Source of the DNA: Rotaria sp. Silwood1
Taxonomy: Eukaryota; Rotifera; Eurotatoria; Philodinida; Philodinidae
Assembly (NCBI GenBank): GCA_905250075.1
Contig: CAJNOP010000096.1
Location: forward strand, 359,008 to 423,007
Direction of reading: 5' to 3'
DNA: 64,000 bases
Shown here: positions 46,701 to 58,530 of the stretch, one piece after another
Layout: each line of letters opens with the position of its first letter
Position numbering within the stretch: position 1 is the first letter of the stretch
Notes under the pieces: generated by a model
Seen by the model: only the letters and a program-made list of their open reading frames with translations
Told to the model about the DNA's origin: nothing
Databases searched by the model: none
Program-made: the position numbers and the translations under genes

Positions 46701-47361
46701 AAATATCTCAATGTCATCAGATGACGATGCATCCGACTGTGCCCAAAGTTCACCGATTAATTTTCTCAACTGCTCTGTAAAATCAGCTTCTGCGGGTCGT
46801 CGATTAAGTAGCTCATCGTCATCGGATAGTGATGATGATTTGTTAACCAAACATTTAGCAGATCACCAGAGCATGGCATACTCCAAACGTTCGCCTCATG
46901 CGATCAATCGTTCAAGTAATTCATCGTTGTCTGATAGAGATATGATCTTCGATCAATGTTTTTCAACAGTTCGGAAGGAGCATAGTGTACTCTCATCTTT
47001 TCAGCATGGACAAGATGATGATGATACAACTGAGGAGAAGGAAGAGACGTGGCCGACAAATGATCAAGATATTGTTCGCTATTTAATAAATAAACAAAAG
47101 TTTGATGGTGTTTGGGATTTGGATGGAAACATTATTGAAAAATTGACGGGCAAGCCTCTGACAAGTTTCTCATCATTAAATAGAAATGTTCAAATTCTTA
47201 TATCGTCTATTGTTCTTGTTTCATTGGAAACGCGTTTTGCTTCACACTCCACTATATGGTATTGTGTAGTGCAAAAAGCACGCCAACGCCTACTTGATTT
47301 GCTTAACCACGATAGAAACCAACTCGATTCTTTATTGGAAAATATCCGCCAACAAATTTGA
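43721..47361 (+). CDS. VIT and von Willebrand A domain protein (vWA5A-like), broken by an insertion
   Basis: Coding parts 43721-44118, 44908-45580 and 45640-47361 give about 930 residues once a 780 bp foldback element (44119-44898) with its extra 9 bp target copy and a 59 bp GT-AG intron (45581-45639) are removed. Residues about 10-150 are a VIT domain (SVDATIRSFAVDVTINQVF, EAVYCFPIEEQAAVYAF, INVGALPPEKECHI). Residues about 270-450 are a vWA domain with the MIDAS motif DCSGSMD and FLLTDGE. A Ser/Asp-rich linker follows, then a C-terminal segment DGVWDLDGNIIEKLTG typical of vWA5A/PARP4 relatives. The insertion adds stops six codons after ECHIS, so this copy can only make a truncated VIT domain unless another allele is intact. 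The role in such proteins is poorly defined. Confidence 0.85.
44119..44898. mobile_element. 780 bp foldback element inside the VIT domain exon
   Basis: Flanked by a perfect 9 bp target duplication, TATTTCAAT (44110-44118, 44899-44907). The ends are GGGATATTATTAAGCGGTCA and its near complement TGACCGCTTAAATAGTAGCC. Each long arm starts with about five short GGTCAGTAAAWW-type repeats of 20-30 bp, then an ATCGATTTTAATC-rich inner arm. The centre is near 44510. Long inverted repeats made of subrepeats plus a 9 bp duplication fit a foldback or Mutator-like non-autonomous transposon. No coding capacity. Confidence 0.85.
45581..45639 (+). other. Intron of the VIT/vWA gene
   Basis: GTAAGTTAG...GACTGTAG, 59 bp, phase 0. 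It joins GGTEL to LKPLQWLQDHPP within the vWA domain. Confidence 0.8.
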
Positions 47362-47959
47362 ATGCCGATTCCCTTGGTTATAGGTGAACAATATCATGAC
47401 TATCGAGCGGCAACAATAATGTGCAGATGCACATTAGAAAATTAAATTTTCTTATTACGATGTTTTTTCCTTAATTGATTCCATTTGAATTAATTGTTTT
47501 TAACAAAACTAGACATGATTTTGACAAGATTAAGAGTAAATGAATAATTTATCTTCAATAATTGAACGTTTGCTTATCTAAAGAAGTATACATTGTCCTG
47601 TTCTTTCCTCTCTTTTTTTCTTTAGAATTTAAGCGCTATCTCTTACAGTAGAAATTAAATATTAAATATCTGTATATATTGACTAAAAACCTGTGACAAT
47701 TTAAGTCAAAATTTTGTTGTATGTTTACAAGATTTAAAAAAATCGTCTTAGCTTTGGAAAGCCATCGTGATAACACCTTCTGCTACTGCGTATACTAGAG
47801 GATAATGTTCTCCAATGTTCATTCAAAAGCGTTGCCAAATCGACTGTGCGTGAAATAATAAGGAATAATAAAATTGGTAGCAGTAAATGGTGCTTTAGTG
47901 TCCGAGTGAAAGGATGAGAGTCGATTTGCTAACAAAATCAGCCCTATGTGCAAATCAGA
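47362..47959. other. 3' flank of the VIT/vWA gene
   Basis: No gene recognised. AT-rich. Confidence 0.4.
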
Positions 47960-48014
47960 GGTGTGGGTGCCCTTACTTGAACGACACCGGACACCTACAC
48001 TCACCACACCCACA
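47960..48014. repeat. Short telomere-like inverted unit
   Basis: GAGGTGTGGGTGCCC, core TTACTTGAACGACACCGG, then ACACCTACACTCACCACACC. One or two repeats per arm. Confidence 0.55.
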
Positions 48015-48928
48015 TTAACAGTACCAGAATAATTTTTTCCTTCATTTAGAAACACCACAATGACAAAAAAAATATTCAACCATCAATAAATAATAATTGT
48101 ATAAAAAATCAGAAAAATCAAATGTTCTTTTATCGATTTTGTTCTTTAGAAGCAAAGATTATTTTTTCCGACGATAACTAACAATAAAAAGTGCTCAACT
48201 AGAATGAACTTGATATCTAGATCGTTTAAATGAATATTCAGCATTTCATATAACTGCATTGACTATTCTTCATGAAATTATTGATATTCGTTCATTTCCA
48301 TTGATTTATTTATGTAACAACAAGGGACTATGTATTTCATTGTTTGAGACTATCTTAGAAATTTTTATGTCAATGTTATTTCATAATGAGAACTGAGTAA
48401 ATAATTTTTGCTGTTATATGTAAAAGAATCGATTATAGTCAAAAGTTTAATTAATTTTATTAGCAAGTTTGTTTTAACAAAAAAAAAAGTATTTTTCATT
48501 TAAAGCTATTAAAAACGTTTATATCCTCTTTGACTTTAATTAATTGAATAATAGTTGTTTCAAGTGATTATCAGTAAATCTTATTTATTAAGTATAACAA
48601 AATATAAACATAACAACAAGACTTGGACAGATAAACAAAAAACACAAGTTTTGAGTAGAAACAAAAATTATCTTTTTTTCTTCAGTATTGAGCCATCTGT
48701 TTAGAATAAGCCATTTCTAAGCGAAAAATTAAACAAAAATTAGAAAAATATCTAAACATAACTTGATAAAATTCTAGTTTCAATCAACTGATTATTTATA
48801 AATCAAATATTAAACATACTTATCAAACATTTTATCCTCATTAATTGCATCAAGACGATTAGCCTAATGAGAAAGTTTTTTCCGTTTAACTATACGATCA
48901 TGTTATTATTAATTACGTTAGCATCTAT
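48015..48928. other. AT-rich intergenic stretch
   Basis: No gene recognised. Confidence 0.4.
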
Positions 48929-49144
48929 GTGTTAAACGTGTTCATCCCTTATATATGTATATCTCGTTTAACATCATCAATTATATTTTCTGATACGACA
49001 TTAATTATACTTGATGTAATTGAATCATCATCGTATACAAAACGTGCATTAAATTTTATATTACATACAATAAATAGACAAGATTTTCGAAGAGAATTTC
49101 GAAAATTAATATCATGTTCAAAACGAACAATATCGAGTACATAA
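48929..49144 (+). pseudogene. 7TM receptor C-terminal fragment
   Basis: A 71-codon frame ends with a TM7/helix 8-like segment: RALNFILHTINRQDFRREFR then KLISCSKR. It resembles the N-P-x-x-Y to helix 8 tail of bdelloid peptide-type receptors (here N-F-I-L-H). No TM1-TM6 could be read upstream, so it is either a last exon whose gene is lost or a relic. Confidence 0.45.
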
Positions 49145-49324
49145 CTATATCAATGAATATTTATAATTCTTCTCGATAATCAACTGCGATTAATGTTCAT
49201 TGACATGAATTGAAGAGAAAGCAATAATCTATAGAGGAAACAATCAATGCTGGAAAGAGTAATCTTGCTTGTGAACATGGAAAAATCTCATTATAATAAT
49301 TTTGAATACGAAAATAAAAGTTGT

Positions 49325-50196
49325 TGTGTACATATTGAATACATATATATTTATTGACTTAGTGTCCTACTTCTTTAAAATTTTATTTTTAGATTTGAGG
49401 AAAAGGATATTCTATTATCTTTCTATTTAAAAAGCTAAAAAATGGATAAATTAGGCTTGTCAACAAAAATTATGTTTTTTTTTATTAATGTCTGTCAATA
49501 TCCATTACTGCACCTTGAATTTTCTACGAAAATACTTCTCATAATATTCACTACAAACGTGTATGAATTAATAGTTGAACATTCTCAATTGAAGATTCTG
49601 ACATTATTTTGTCGCTATTCATCCTTTTAGCGATGTATCACTATGCTTGTCAAATGAATTCCTTCCCCTGGCTATGTGAAGATCAATCAAGTTTAAATAT
49701 ATTATGAAAAATTTTCTTTCCTCTTAATATACTACTTGAAATCGACAATCATAATCAAACATAGTGAAAGGACATTTTTTATTCCATAATGTGTATATAA
49801 GAATCAACATTTTGTTTTTGTATTTTCGCTACCACTCTAGATCTTTGTCATTTTATTTGTTTGAATAATTGTCTTCATTTGAAATAACTCTGTTTGACTT
49901 AATGAAATTAATCAAAATTATTTTTACAGATAATCAACATTCATATCAAAACTTTTATTTGTTACAGATTTGTATAATAATAGTAACACTTCATCATGTC
50001 TCTTTCTTTTGTTCATTCTATTGAACAAGAAATACAGTTATTATTGAATGATCTAAAAACGTGTAATATAGGGTCAACTAATATGCCGAAAATGTTTAGT
50101 AAATAAAAAAGATGTTTATTATGACAACATTGTTATAAAACAAAAACTGAGCAAAATGATATTCATGTTTGTTGTTGACATATTCAAGTGCAATCA
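49325..50196 (+). repeat. Segmental duplication of about 0.87 kb, copy A
   Basis: Direct, diverged copy of 57645-58530. Shared landmarks in the same order: TATTGAATACATATATRTT, TTAGTGTCCTACTTCTTT, AAGTTTAAATATATTATGAA, AATCAACATTCATAT, TTGTTGTTGACATATTCAAG. Similarity is roughly 75-85% with indels. No coding sequence recognised. Confidence 0.7.
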
Positions 50197-50266
50197 GTGC
50201 GGGTATGGGTATAGCTGTTAACTTGTACCAATGAATACTCACGCTCACACCCACACCCACACCCTT
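50197..50266. repeat. Telomere-like inverted unit 11
   Basis: A short G arm (GTGCGGGTATGGGTATAG), core CTGTTAACTTGTACCAATGA, then ACTCACGCTCACACCCACAC to 50266. It lies exactly where copy A of the segmental duplication ends. Confidence 0.7.
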
Positions 50267-50363
50267 GGTGATCATATTTTTATTCAAAACAATAGCTCTT
50301 AGAAAAGAGTATATTGATTATGAAATTTTTCTCAAATATTTTCTTTACTGTCATAGTTATAAT

Positions 50364-52161
50364 CATAGACGGCGAAACGTATAGGCTAGATGAGGCTTGA
50401 GTCTCACCTGAATTTGATACCTGTAGGCTTAGCCTCACCTAAAGTATGAATTCGATATCTATTCGCATGAAGGTTTAGACTTGTTCTATCAGACGAATAT
50501 TATATCAGTGAGAAGATCCCGAACTTGTAATATGTTGCTTTATCTGTTGTGATAAAGAAAACTAAAAATTCGGAGAGTAGTAATATCACTTACTGTGCGC
50601 TTATGGCTTTTAGTAATAGCTTTTATCTTATTTACATAAAGTGGTATTTGTGCTAGACCAATCATTGGATTATGCATGAGCGGCGGAACGTGTAGGCTTA
50701 AAAAGCTTGAGTCTCACCTGACTTCGACACTATTAAACTGAGCCTAATCTGAATCACGACTCTAAAGTTTGTTCACACTCGACTCTAGCATCGTTTCGCT
50801 AAGTAAAACTTATTTTAATGCTGAAATTAAAACTTTTTACATGCTTATGTATGAATTGAGACAAGGAAAACTGAAAAATTAAGGTAGCAATAAAGTCTGC
50901 TATCTTTGTCGCCATGTTTCTTAGTGGCATCGTTTATTTATTCATACAGAGTGGTCTGTACAATAGATCAACCGTGAAATCGTTTACTCAAATGATAAAA
51001 TATTTGTATTCAATCCAGACAGACAAAACTTTCAGAAAATGCGTGTTGAGGAAAGTAGTAGTGAAACTTTATAGAAAGGGTAAATTTTAAGTGTAATCGT
51101 AAGAAATTTTTCACAGCCACTTCTCTCAGCACTTGAATAGACGCCCTAAAAGTCGACTTTTTAAGCGTTTACATCCATATTTCGGATTTTTTACTTTGGG
51201 ATCAGAGAAAATGCGGTAGAAAAAAAGAGTTGTTTGTGGAAGAATCGATTGTTTTTACGACTTCTATTTTTGGCTACTTTTCACTGGCCATTGAAAACCA
51301 GGATTGACGTCCGGAAACATCCAATTTTTTCGGGTGTTTATATGAATTTTTGGAGTTGTTTGTCTTCTCTTTCATAATATTATATCATTCACTTCATTTG
51401 ATTAAGTGCAAATTCAACTTCCATAATTCACATTGTGGCAACAATATTAACTAAATACAATCTAAAAAATTCGATTGCCACATTTATCTGAATTCTTGAC
51501 TATTGTGTTTACTAATTTTATTCGACATCATGAATCTGCTGCGATGATGCAAGATTATGATTCCACTCTTCCTGAGCAATATACCATCCCATGTTTATAT
51601 GAATGCTGATCGTACACAGAAAGTGCTTTCTTTCAAGTATAGTATTATTGATGTCAATATTTTAGATTATAATCAGTCAAGTTAGTCAAAACGATCCGAT
51701 GGATCAATTTTTCAATATTTTAGAAAACAGTATAAGGTCAAACACTATCTCTTTCAAAGGAAGAAATTGCTTTAGTGGATTCATATAATCTTTCAACGAG
51801 TTCTCAACATGAAAACACAGGAAAGTCTCCTTTAAGTCAAGCTTCTCTTTGTGCCGATATATCAAGTTTATCCGATCTTGATATTATTTTCGAAAAAATT
51901 TTGTAAAGCCAAAAATTAGCTAAGATCTCTTGATTGTTCTGATGAATTATCAGATACGGATATTTGAATCTTGCATTTGCAATCAACAAATTTATCTAGC
52001 TCAGTATCTTGTATGAGGACAACAAAACTAAATAGTCTGAAATGATTTAACACCTGAACTTCGCTCAGTTATTGTCAAAGTAATATGTAACAGGTTTGCT
52101 CAGGATAACAAACAAACTTTCATTGAGTCTTACCTGATTTTGAAACGTCCCGCCGCCCCTG
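50364..52161. mobile_element. 1.8 kb hAT element, degenerate
   Basis: Flanked by the 8 bp duplication GTTATAAT (50356-50363 and 52162-52169). The ends CATAGACGGCGAAACG and CGTCCCGCCGCCCCTG (complement CAGGGGCGGCGGGACG) are imperfect terminal inverted repeats with the CAG start of hAT elements. The first roughly 310 bp is duplicated: GGCGGAACGTGTAGGCTT at about 50682 repeats GGCGAAACGTATAGGCT at 50371. Coding remnants in the right half (LSKEEIALVDSYNLSTSSQH) are full of stops, so it is non-autonomous now. Confidence 0.75.
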
Positions 52162-52169
52162 GTTATAAT

Positions 52170-54036
52170 AATCACTTACACACAAGACTCATGCCTCATG
52201 ACAGTCTAGCAGCATAACTTCTTTAAAAGCAACTTAAATAAAAAGACAACTGAAAAAAAAAACACAAAATCAATAAAATCTTTTTCATAAAAACCGAATG
52301 ATGTATGTAAATGACAAATAATTATTATTATCCATTCTTCATAATTATGTATGTATAATAGTTATTTCATAGATTAAAAATTATATTTGTGTATTTGTAA
52401 GGCTTGCCTTTCTAATTGCTGTTTCCTTTCAATTCAGTCTATTATATTTCCGTTCTCTTCATTTAATTTCATGGTTACGATTAATTTTCTTCATTTGACA
52501 TATAAGTATTACTTATGTGTTGGCAATTTTATTGTAAAATAGATGAGGCTTATTTTCAAATATTGATTATGAAAAACATCGATACGAAATATTTACTAAT
52601 TCTGTCAATGAATACACTGTGTATATAAAGATAATGTGAAATGTTTAAACTAACAACTCAATATTTTTTTCTAATATTTATAATTCTGAATTCAATAGAA
52701 GATTAAGAATTAATCCAAATAGACATATTTTATTCATGTATATCTGTAAGGTAGGACCGAAAACTAGATATTGTTAATAATATTTTTTTTATAGATTGGT
52801 TTTTCTTGTGACTTGTTCTGGAACATTGGTGATCATTAATATACTGACATTTTTGATTTGTGATTCAGAGTGTATTCCCTAATTGACTCTTTATTTGCAT
52901 CAAAAAAAGAATAAGCTAGAAAATAGAAATCTTATTAGTTTAAATGAGTTCACACGGTCATGTTCTTCAGGCTCCTTTTTTCATTTTCAAACTGAGAAGA
53001 GAAACGCTGTACTGTTAAAAAAAACGAACTGATATATACTATTGTTGAGATCAAAGGTATGGCATACTACCTGTATACTTTTGTCTTAAATTTAATGCAG
53101 TCGAAAAATTCGTTGTAGTTATTTATCTCGCTGGTGAATCACTGTCACGATTCTTTAAGTATTTTTCTAAGAAGAACTGACGGGAGATACTATAAAACTA
53201 CACTCAGATAGTATCGATTTGAACTATAATGTCGACAAAATCATTTTGTTTAATAGAAATATCTGGTGACTCAAAATTTATTGAATTCACAATAGTTTTA
53301 CTTTTTCTGTTCGTCAATATAGAGATGTGCCGAGTTACCCTAGCCTATACAAAGTCGGGTTAGGACAGTCTTTCTTAATCAGAGTACAGAACTTAGAGAA
53401 CTTGAAAAACTTTTTCTTTTTAATAATTTTCTTCAAAAATATTGATTCGTTTTGTGAAAAATTTGTCTTTCAACAAGTCATATGAACATGATTCAAATAT
53501 TGCTCATCTACACTGTATTTTTATTATTTTGGACTTCACTAATTAGTAATTATAATCGAGCTCTTGAGTTTTAGAAAAAAAAGACTTATGTTTAGTTCAA
53601 CTGTCAAATATCTTGATTGAAACGAGATTTCTTTCAAAAGATGACCGATATTGGTCTTCCTTTAATTTTGATTTTCTAAGCAATGTTTCACGACTTATTC
53701 TTTTAGCTTTAGCTTGCATAATAAAATAGCTAATAAATAGATTTCTGATATTGCGATTTTTTAAAGAGTGAAGGTTTTGAAGAAACGACAAAGTGAAAAT
53801 AACTAGAGTATGATTATTTCTAGGCCATTCACTATTAATTACCTTTGTTTTTGTTTTTCTCACGTTTATGTTTGATCAGTTTAGTTGCAGTATAGTCGAA
53901 AGAGTGATGATATTTTGTTGGAACTTTCGATAGTTGTTGTTATACTTTTTATTTGGACAGTTTACTATATATTATGTAACAACAACTTGGCCACCGTCAA
54001 ACTCTTCGAATATTCGATTATTAGGGTCTTTTTCAA
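52170..54036. other. Intergenic stretch before the iGluR-like pseudogene
   Basis: AT-rich, no gene recognised. Any upstream exons (signal peptide region) of the receptor pseudogene would lie here, but none could be identified with confidence. Confidence 0.35.
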
Positions 54037-56514
54037 GATGTATCAAATACATCTGAAACTACAGAATGGTCTGTGCATTTACGCGCTATGTTCAAAGCAG
54101 CTGTATTACTTTCTCAACAATATAATATAACAATAGATGGACAATTCATAGAATGGCAATCAGTAGAAACTAATGGGAATGTAATCGATGTCCTTAGCAA
54201 AGCATGTCAAGCATTATCTATTTCCAATAGTATTGGTCCAGCATTATCAAAAGAAGCTCATTTAATAGCTGATTTTGTGTAAAACAATAGGTATACCTGT
54301 TATATCATATAGTGTAACTGATCCTGATTTATCTGATCGAAATGTTTATACGAATTTTTATCGTATAGCTCCTTCAGATAATTTAGCTGCACTAGCTATT
54401 ATAAGATTATTTATTCGTTTCAATTGGACATCATTTGTACTTATTTATCAAAATGATGAATTTGGATCTAGAGGTGCTAAAATAATAAATGAAGTATTTA
54501 ATAACAATAATTTAACAGTTGAATGCTTGATAATATTCGAGATTGTTACATTTCGTATTCGAGGCGATCTGAGAACCCATTTAATGAATAGCGCAACTCG
54601 AATTGTTATTTTATGGGTTCAAACAAATTATATAGCTTTAATTTTACGAGATGCTCTTGAATCTGATGCATTAAGTCCACTATTTACATGGATATTGAAT
54701 TTAATTGTTTCATTAAATACTTTTGATAAAAAATATCATGCAAAATTAATTGGATTATTTGCAATTGAACCTGTTACAGAAAATACTGATAATGTAGGAA
54801 TTAATACAACATTATTAAAACAAGCATATCATATTTGGCAACAATATGAATCAGAATCATTTCCTGGACAGACAAAAGTGAATTATTATGCATTATTTGC
54901 TATTTGATGCAACATGGTCATTAATTCAATCATTAGAAAAACTTTGATCAACAATTAAAAATAATTCTTCTTCTTCATGTTCGTCATTCAATGGATCTTC
55001 ATTTTGTTTTCATCGTTGTTTCGTTCATTCTCATTTATTATGAAATGAAGTTACTACAACGGAATTTTTCGGTGTATCTGGTCTAATAAAATTTAGTTTT
55101 AATGTGACAGATCGAATAGATGGTTTCTATTATTATGTAAAAAATGTTCAAGCTTCTTCAAATGGTTTAAATCTTTTTATCGGTATTAGAATATTCTAAT
55201 ACTGACGACTGGAAAATGTTTAAGGAAAAAAATATTTTTGTTTGGTCAGGTAATTCATTAGTACCTCCGACTGATCGAGCCACAGTTAAAGGTGTAACTC
55301 TACAAATTGGCGTCATTGGATCAGTTCCATTCTTAATAATAACATACGCCATTGATGAATATAACAAAATTAACTGGTTATATACCTGATCTTATTAAAC
55401 TATTACAAAATAAAGACGGATTTATTCCAGATATTCAAGTAGCATCATTGAATCGAATATATGATGGTTTAATTCAAGCAGCAGCAAATGATGATTATGA
55501 TACTATGATTGGCGATGTAACAGTTAATGCTAAACAAAGAGAATTAGTTGATTTTTCGAATGCAATGCTTTAAACATTATAATGCGAAAAACATCTGGTG
55601 TCAATATTGATCTGTTGTCATTCGTAAGACCATTTTCACGTAATCTATGGTTATTAGTATTAGCTACTTGTATTCATGCTGGTGGTTTATTGCTTTGTCT
55701 CATTGAGAGAAAAGATAATGAAACATTACAAAATCGATCAATATTATCTCAAGTAGCAATGAGCATATGATATTCTTTTGGGCATATTGTTGAATATACT
55801 GTAGAGTGTCATGTTAGTACAGTTGCTGAACATTTATTAACTATGGGTTTATATATATTAAGTTTGATATGAGTAGTTACATACACTGCACATCTAACAT
55901 CAGATTTAACGCTATTAAAATCAAAAAATATTATTTCGCAAATTAATGATATCAAAAGTGGAAAAATTTCATTTTATCGTATTGGTATTCGTTCAGGTTC
56001 AGAAAGTGAACATTATTGCTTACGAGAAATATCTGATGGTAATAAAAATTATTATCCATTAAAATCTCAACAAGAATTATATGATAGTTTACTTGATGGA
56101 AATATCGATGCGTCTTTTATGGATACTGGTATGGCTGAATATATTACGAATAATATTTATTGTAATTTAACTTTAATTGGACAAGATTTTGATAAAGGTG
56201 TTTTTGGAATAGTTACTCCAAACGAATGGTTATATGCTAAAGTTTTGATTGTTAATATTTTATTATTAAGAGAATCAGGTCAACTTGATATTTTAAGAGA
56301 AAAATGATTTCGAAAACAGAGTTGTCCTGATTTATCTTTAACACCAACTGCAACGAGTATTGATTCAATGGGTGGATTATTTGTAATTTTTGCAGTCATT
56401 ACTTTTCTATCATTAATATTATCTACATGGTCAAACGACTTATTTTTAAGAACTATTCATTTACGTTCATGGGTCGAAAGTAATTCTTATTACAAAAGAA
56501 AGTCTCGATGGTAA
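54037..56514 (+). pseudogene. Ionotropic glutamate receptor-like pseudogene
   Basis: Domains occur in iGluR order. The amino-terminal ligand-binding domain is at 54060-54900 (HLRAMFKAAVLLSQQYNITI, IPVISYSVTDPDLSDR, NWTSFVLIYQNDEFGSRGAK). S1 follows (TLQIGVIGSVPF, LTGYIPDLI, YDTMIGDVTVNAKQRELVDF), then M1 (NLWLLVLATCIHAGGLLLCL), the pore and M3 (YSFGHIVEY, VVTYTAHLTSDLTLL), S2 (SGSESEHYCLREISDG, DASFMDTGMAEYI) and M4 (MGGLFVIFAVITFLSLILS). At least five frame slips (near 54280, 54900, 55185, 55370, 55575) and five in-frame stops break it. All the stops are TGA, three at expected Trp positions (SI-W-YSFG, LI-W-VVTYTA, EK-W-FRKQ). The stop ends at 56514. The bdelloid receptor AvGluR1 shows the family exists in the group. 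Some slips could be assembly errors. Confidence 0.82.
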
Positions 56515-57644
56515 AACACTCCATTGTAACATCAAAGTATACACAAAACTCTCTATTATCTTTGTCTACTATTGTATAATTCTGATTTGACAAATTTTTT
56601 AATTGAAGCTGTACATAAATTGTTCATTACATCTAACGACATAAATATATTAATTAAATTTTACATTATTGCAAAAGAAAGTTGACTTTCTGAAACATAA
56701 ACCGTAATAATTCGGTGATTGTTATATGCATAATGGCCTTTTTTTTATACTGCGAACAAACAAGAAAAATGACAGTTAGTTCTAATACAAATATTCATAA
56801 CTACACAAGTACTTTTCAGCATTTGTAGAATTTCTATTGTTGTAAGGGCTCTTCTTGCAACAACAATTTTTTATTTAGCTTTTGTATTCAGAAGATATTT
56901 AAATATAAAAATTTTTCCTTAACATCAAAAACTAACAGGATGTCTTACACTCGGTGGAAGTAGTATTTAACACTTGAAGCAAGTTAGATCGATATGTTAT
57001 ATCAAGCAACAACCTGATTGAGACTTCTTGAAATGAGATTTCAATATGAGCGACTGAATTGATGTATATTTTAATAAATGTCTTTACGAATTTATATCAT
57101 ATTTCTTGGTATTGTATTCAGAGTCGCTATTCACATACGCTCAAAATAATCCTATAAGTCCTTTTTTTCTCTTGGCCATTGATTTATTAGTCTTTTCCAT
57201 AGTTTCAAAATAGTAAAAATCTGTTTCTGCAATATCTGTGGGATTAAAATGTGATACACAGCACAGCAGTTGTTGCTAATCATATATATCATAAAAATAG
57301 TCCTAATGAAACCCATCAGGTAACAACATATTTTGTATGCATAGGATCTCTACAATTTCAGAAATTTTTTTTACATATATTTACTAATATTGAATTTACT
57401 TTCTTTAGCACTTATATATTCCATTTTTTCTAATGATATGTACTAATATAGATATAATACGTACAACCAACGATACAAGCATTTATATGAACATCACGAA
57501 AACAAAAAAGAAATAATTGTCTTCGAAGACAATATCGAAAATTATATAACATATACTCGTTTACATAAATTGCAGGAAAAAAAACAATAACGCTATAAAG
57601 GAAATAATCAATCAACAATGACATATTCAACGACCATACAAATA
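56515..57644. other. Intergenic stretch, no gene recognised
   Basis: AT-rich. Short frames, including a hydrophobic one on the minus strand at 57430-57630, show no convincing family. Confidence 0.35.
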
Positions 57645-58530
57645 AAACTTATTTTGTATATATTGAATACATATATGTTCCTTGGCTTAGTGTCCTACTT
57701 CTTTCCTATTTTATTTTTACATTTGATAATAAGGAAATTCTATTATCTTTCTATTAAAAGACTACAAAATAGATAAATTACGCTTGTAGACAAAAATGAT
57801 ATTTATTCGGATACGTCAAAGTTATTTAAAAACAACTAATGCCCTAGAATAAATAGGTCTCTCAGTATTTTATTAATATCTCTGTCAATAATCATTACTG
57901 CGCTTTGACGTTTTTACTAAAAAAACTTCTCATACAATTCGCTACAAACGTGTATAAAATGTTTCAATATAAAAATTAATAATTGACCATTCTTAACGGA
58001 AGACTATGGCGCATAAATAATGTATTTTATAACATTATTTTGCCGCTTTTCACCCTCTTTGCTATGTAGTACGAAGACTTAATAATTGTTTTCTTCTAGA
58101 AACTCCCAAATTTTATTATGTGATGAGATGGAAGCAGCAAAAAATTCAATCCTGCACTTCATGATTTTCCTCTTCCCTCGTTATGTGAACACCACTCAAG
58201 TTTAAATATATTATGAAAAATTTTCTTGCTCCTAAGTCAATGATTTAAATTATTTTTAAACATAATCAACATTCATATGAAACCTTTTATTAGTTACATA
58301 TTTGGATAATAATATGACTTCATTATATATCTCTTTCTTTTTTTTCTGTTCATTTTATCGATTAATATAAGATTCTTTAATGATTTAAAAATATATTTAT
58401 TATTCTAGTAATAGTAGAATTTGAAGTTGTGTCAGATGGGAAGGAAATACCGTTGTTATTGAATGATTTCAAACGTGTATAGTATAGGACAAAATGATGT
58501 TCATGTTTGTTGTTGACATATTCAAGTGTA
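57645..58530 (+). repeat. Segmental duplication of about 0.87 kb, copy B
   Basis: Direct copy of 49325-50196 with the same landmarks. Unlike copy A, it lacks the telomere-like unit at its right end, so that unit was added to copy A or lost from copy B. Confidence 0.7.

Noticed and set aside
54037..56514. Reassignment of TGA to Trp
   Set aside because: Many Trp codons in the same locus are TGG, other genes here stop cleanly at TGA (for example the microseminoprotein-like gene), and there are also frame slips, so decay is simpler.
57430..57630. Hydrophobic minus-strand ORF as a 7TM fragment
   Set aside because: Only a loose resemblance to a TM7/helix 8 segment; composition is that of AT-rich DNA.
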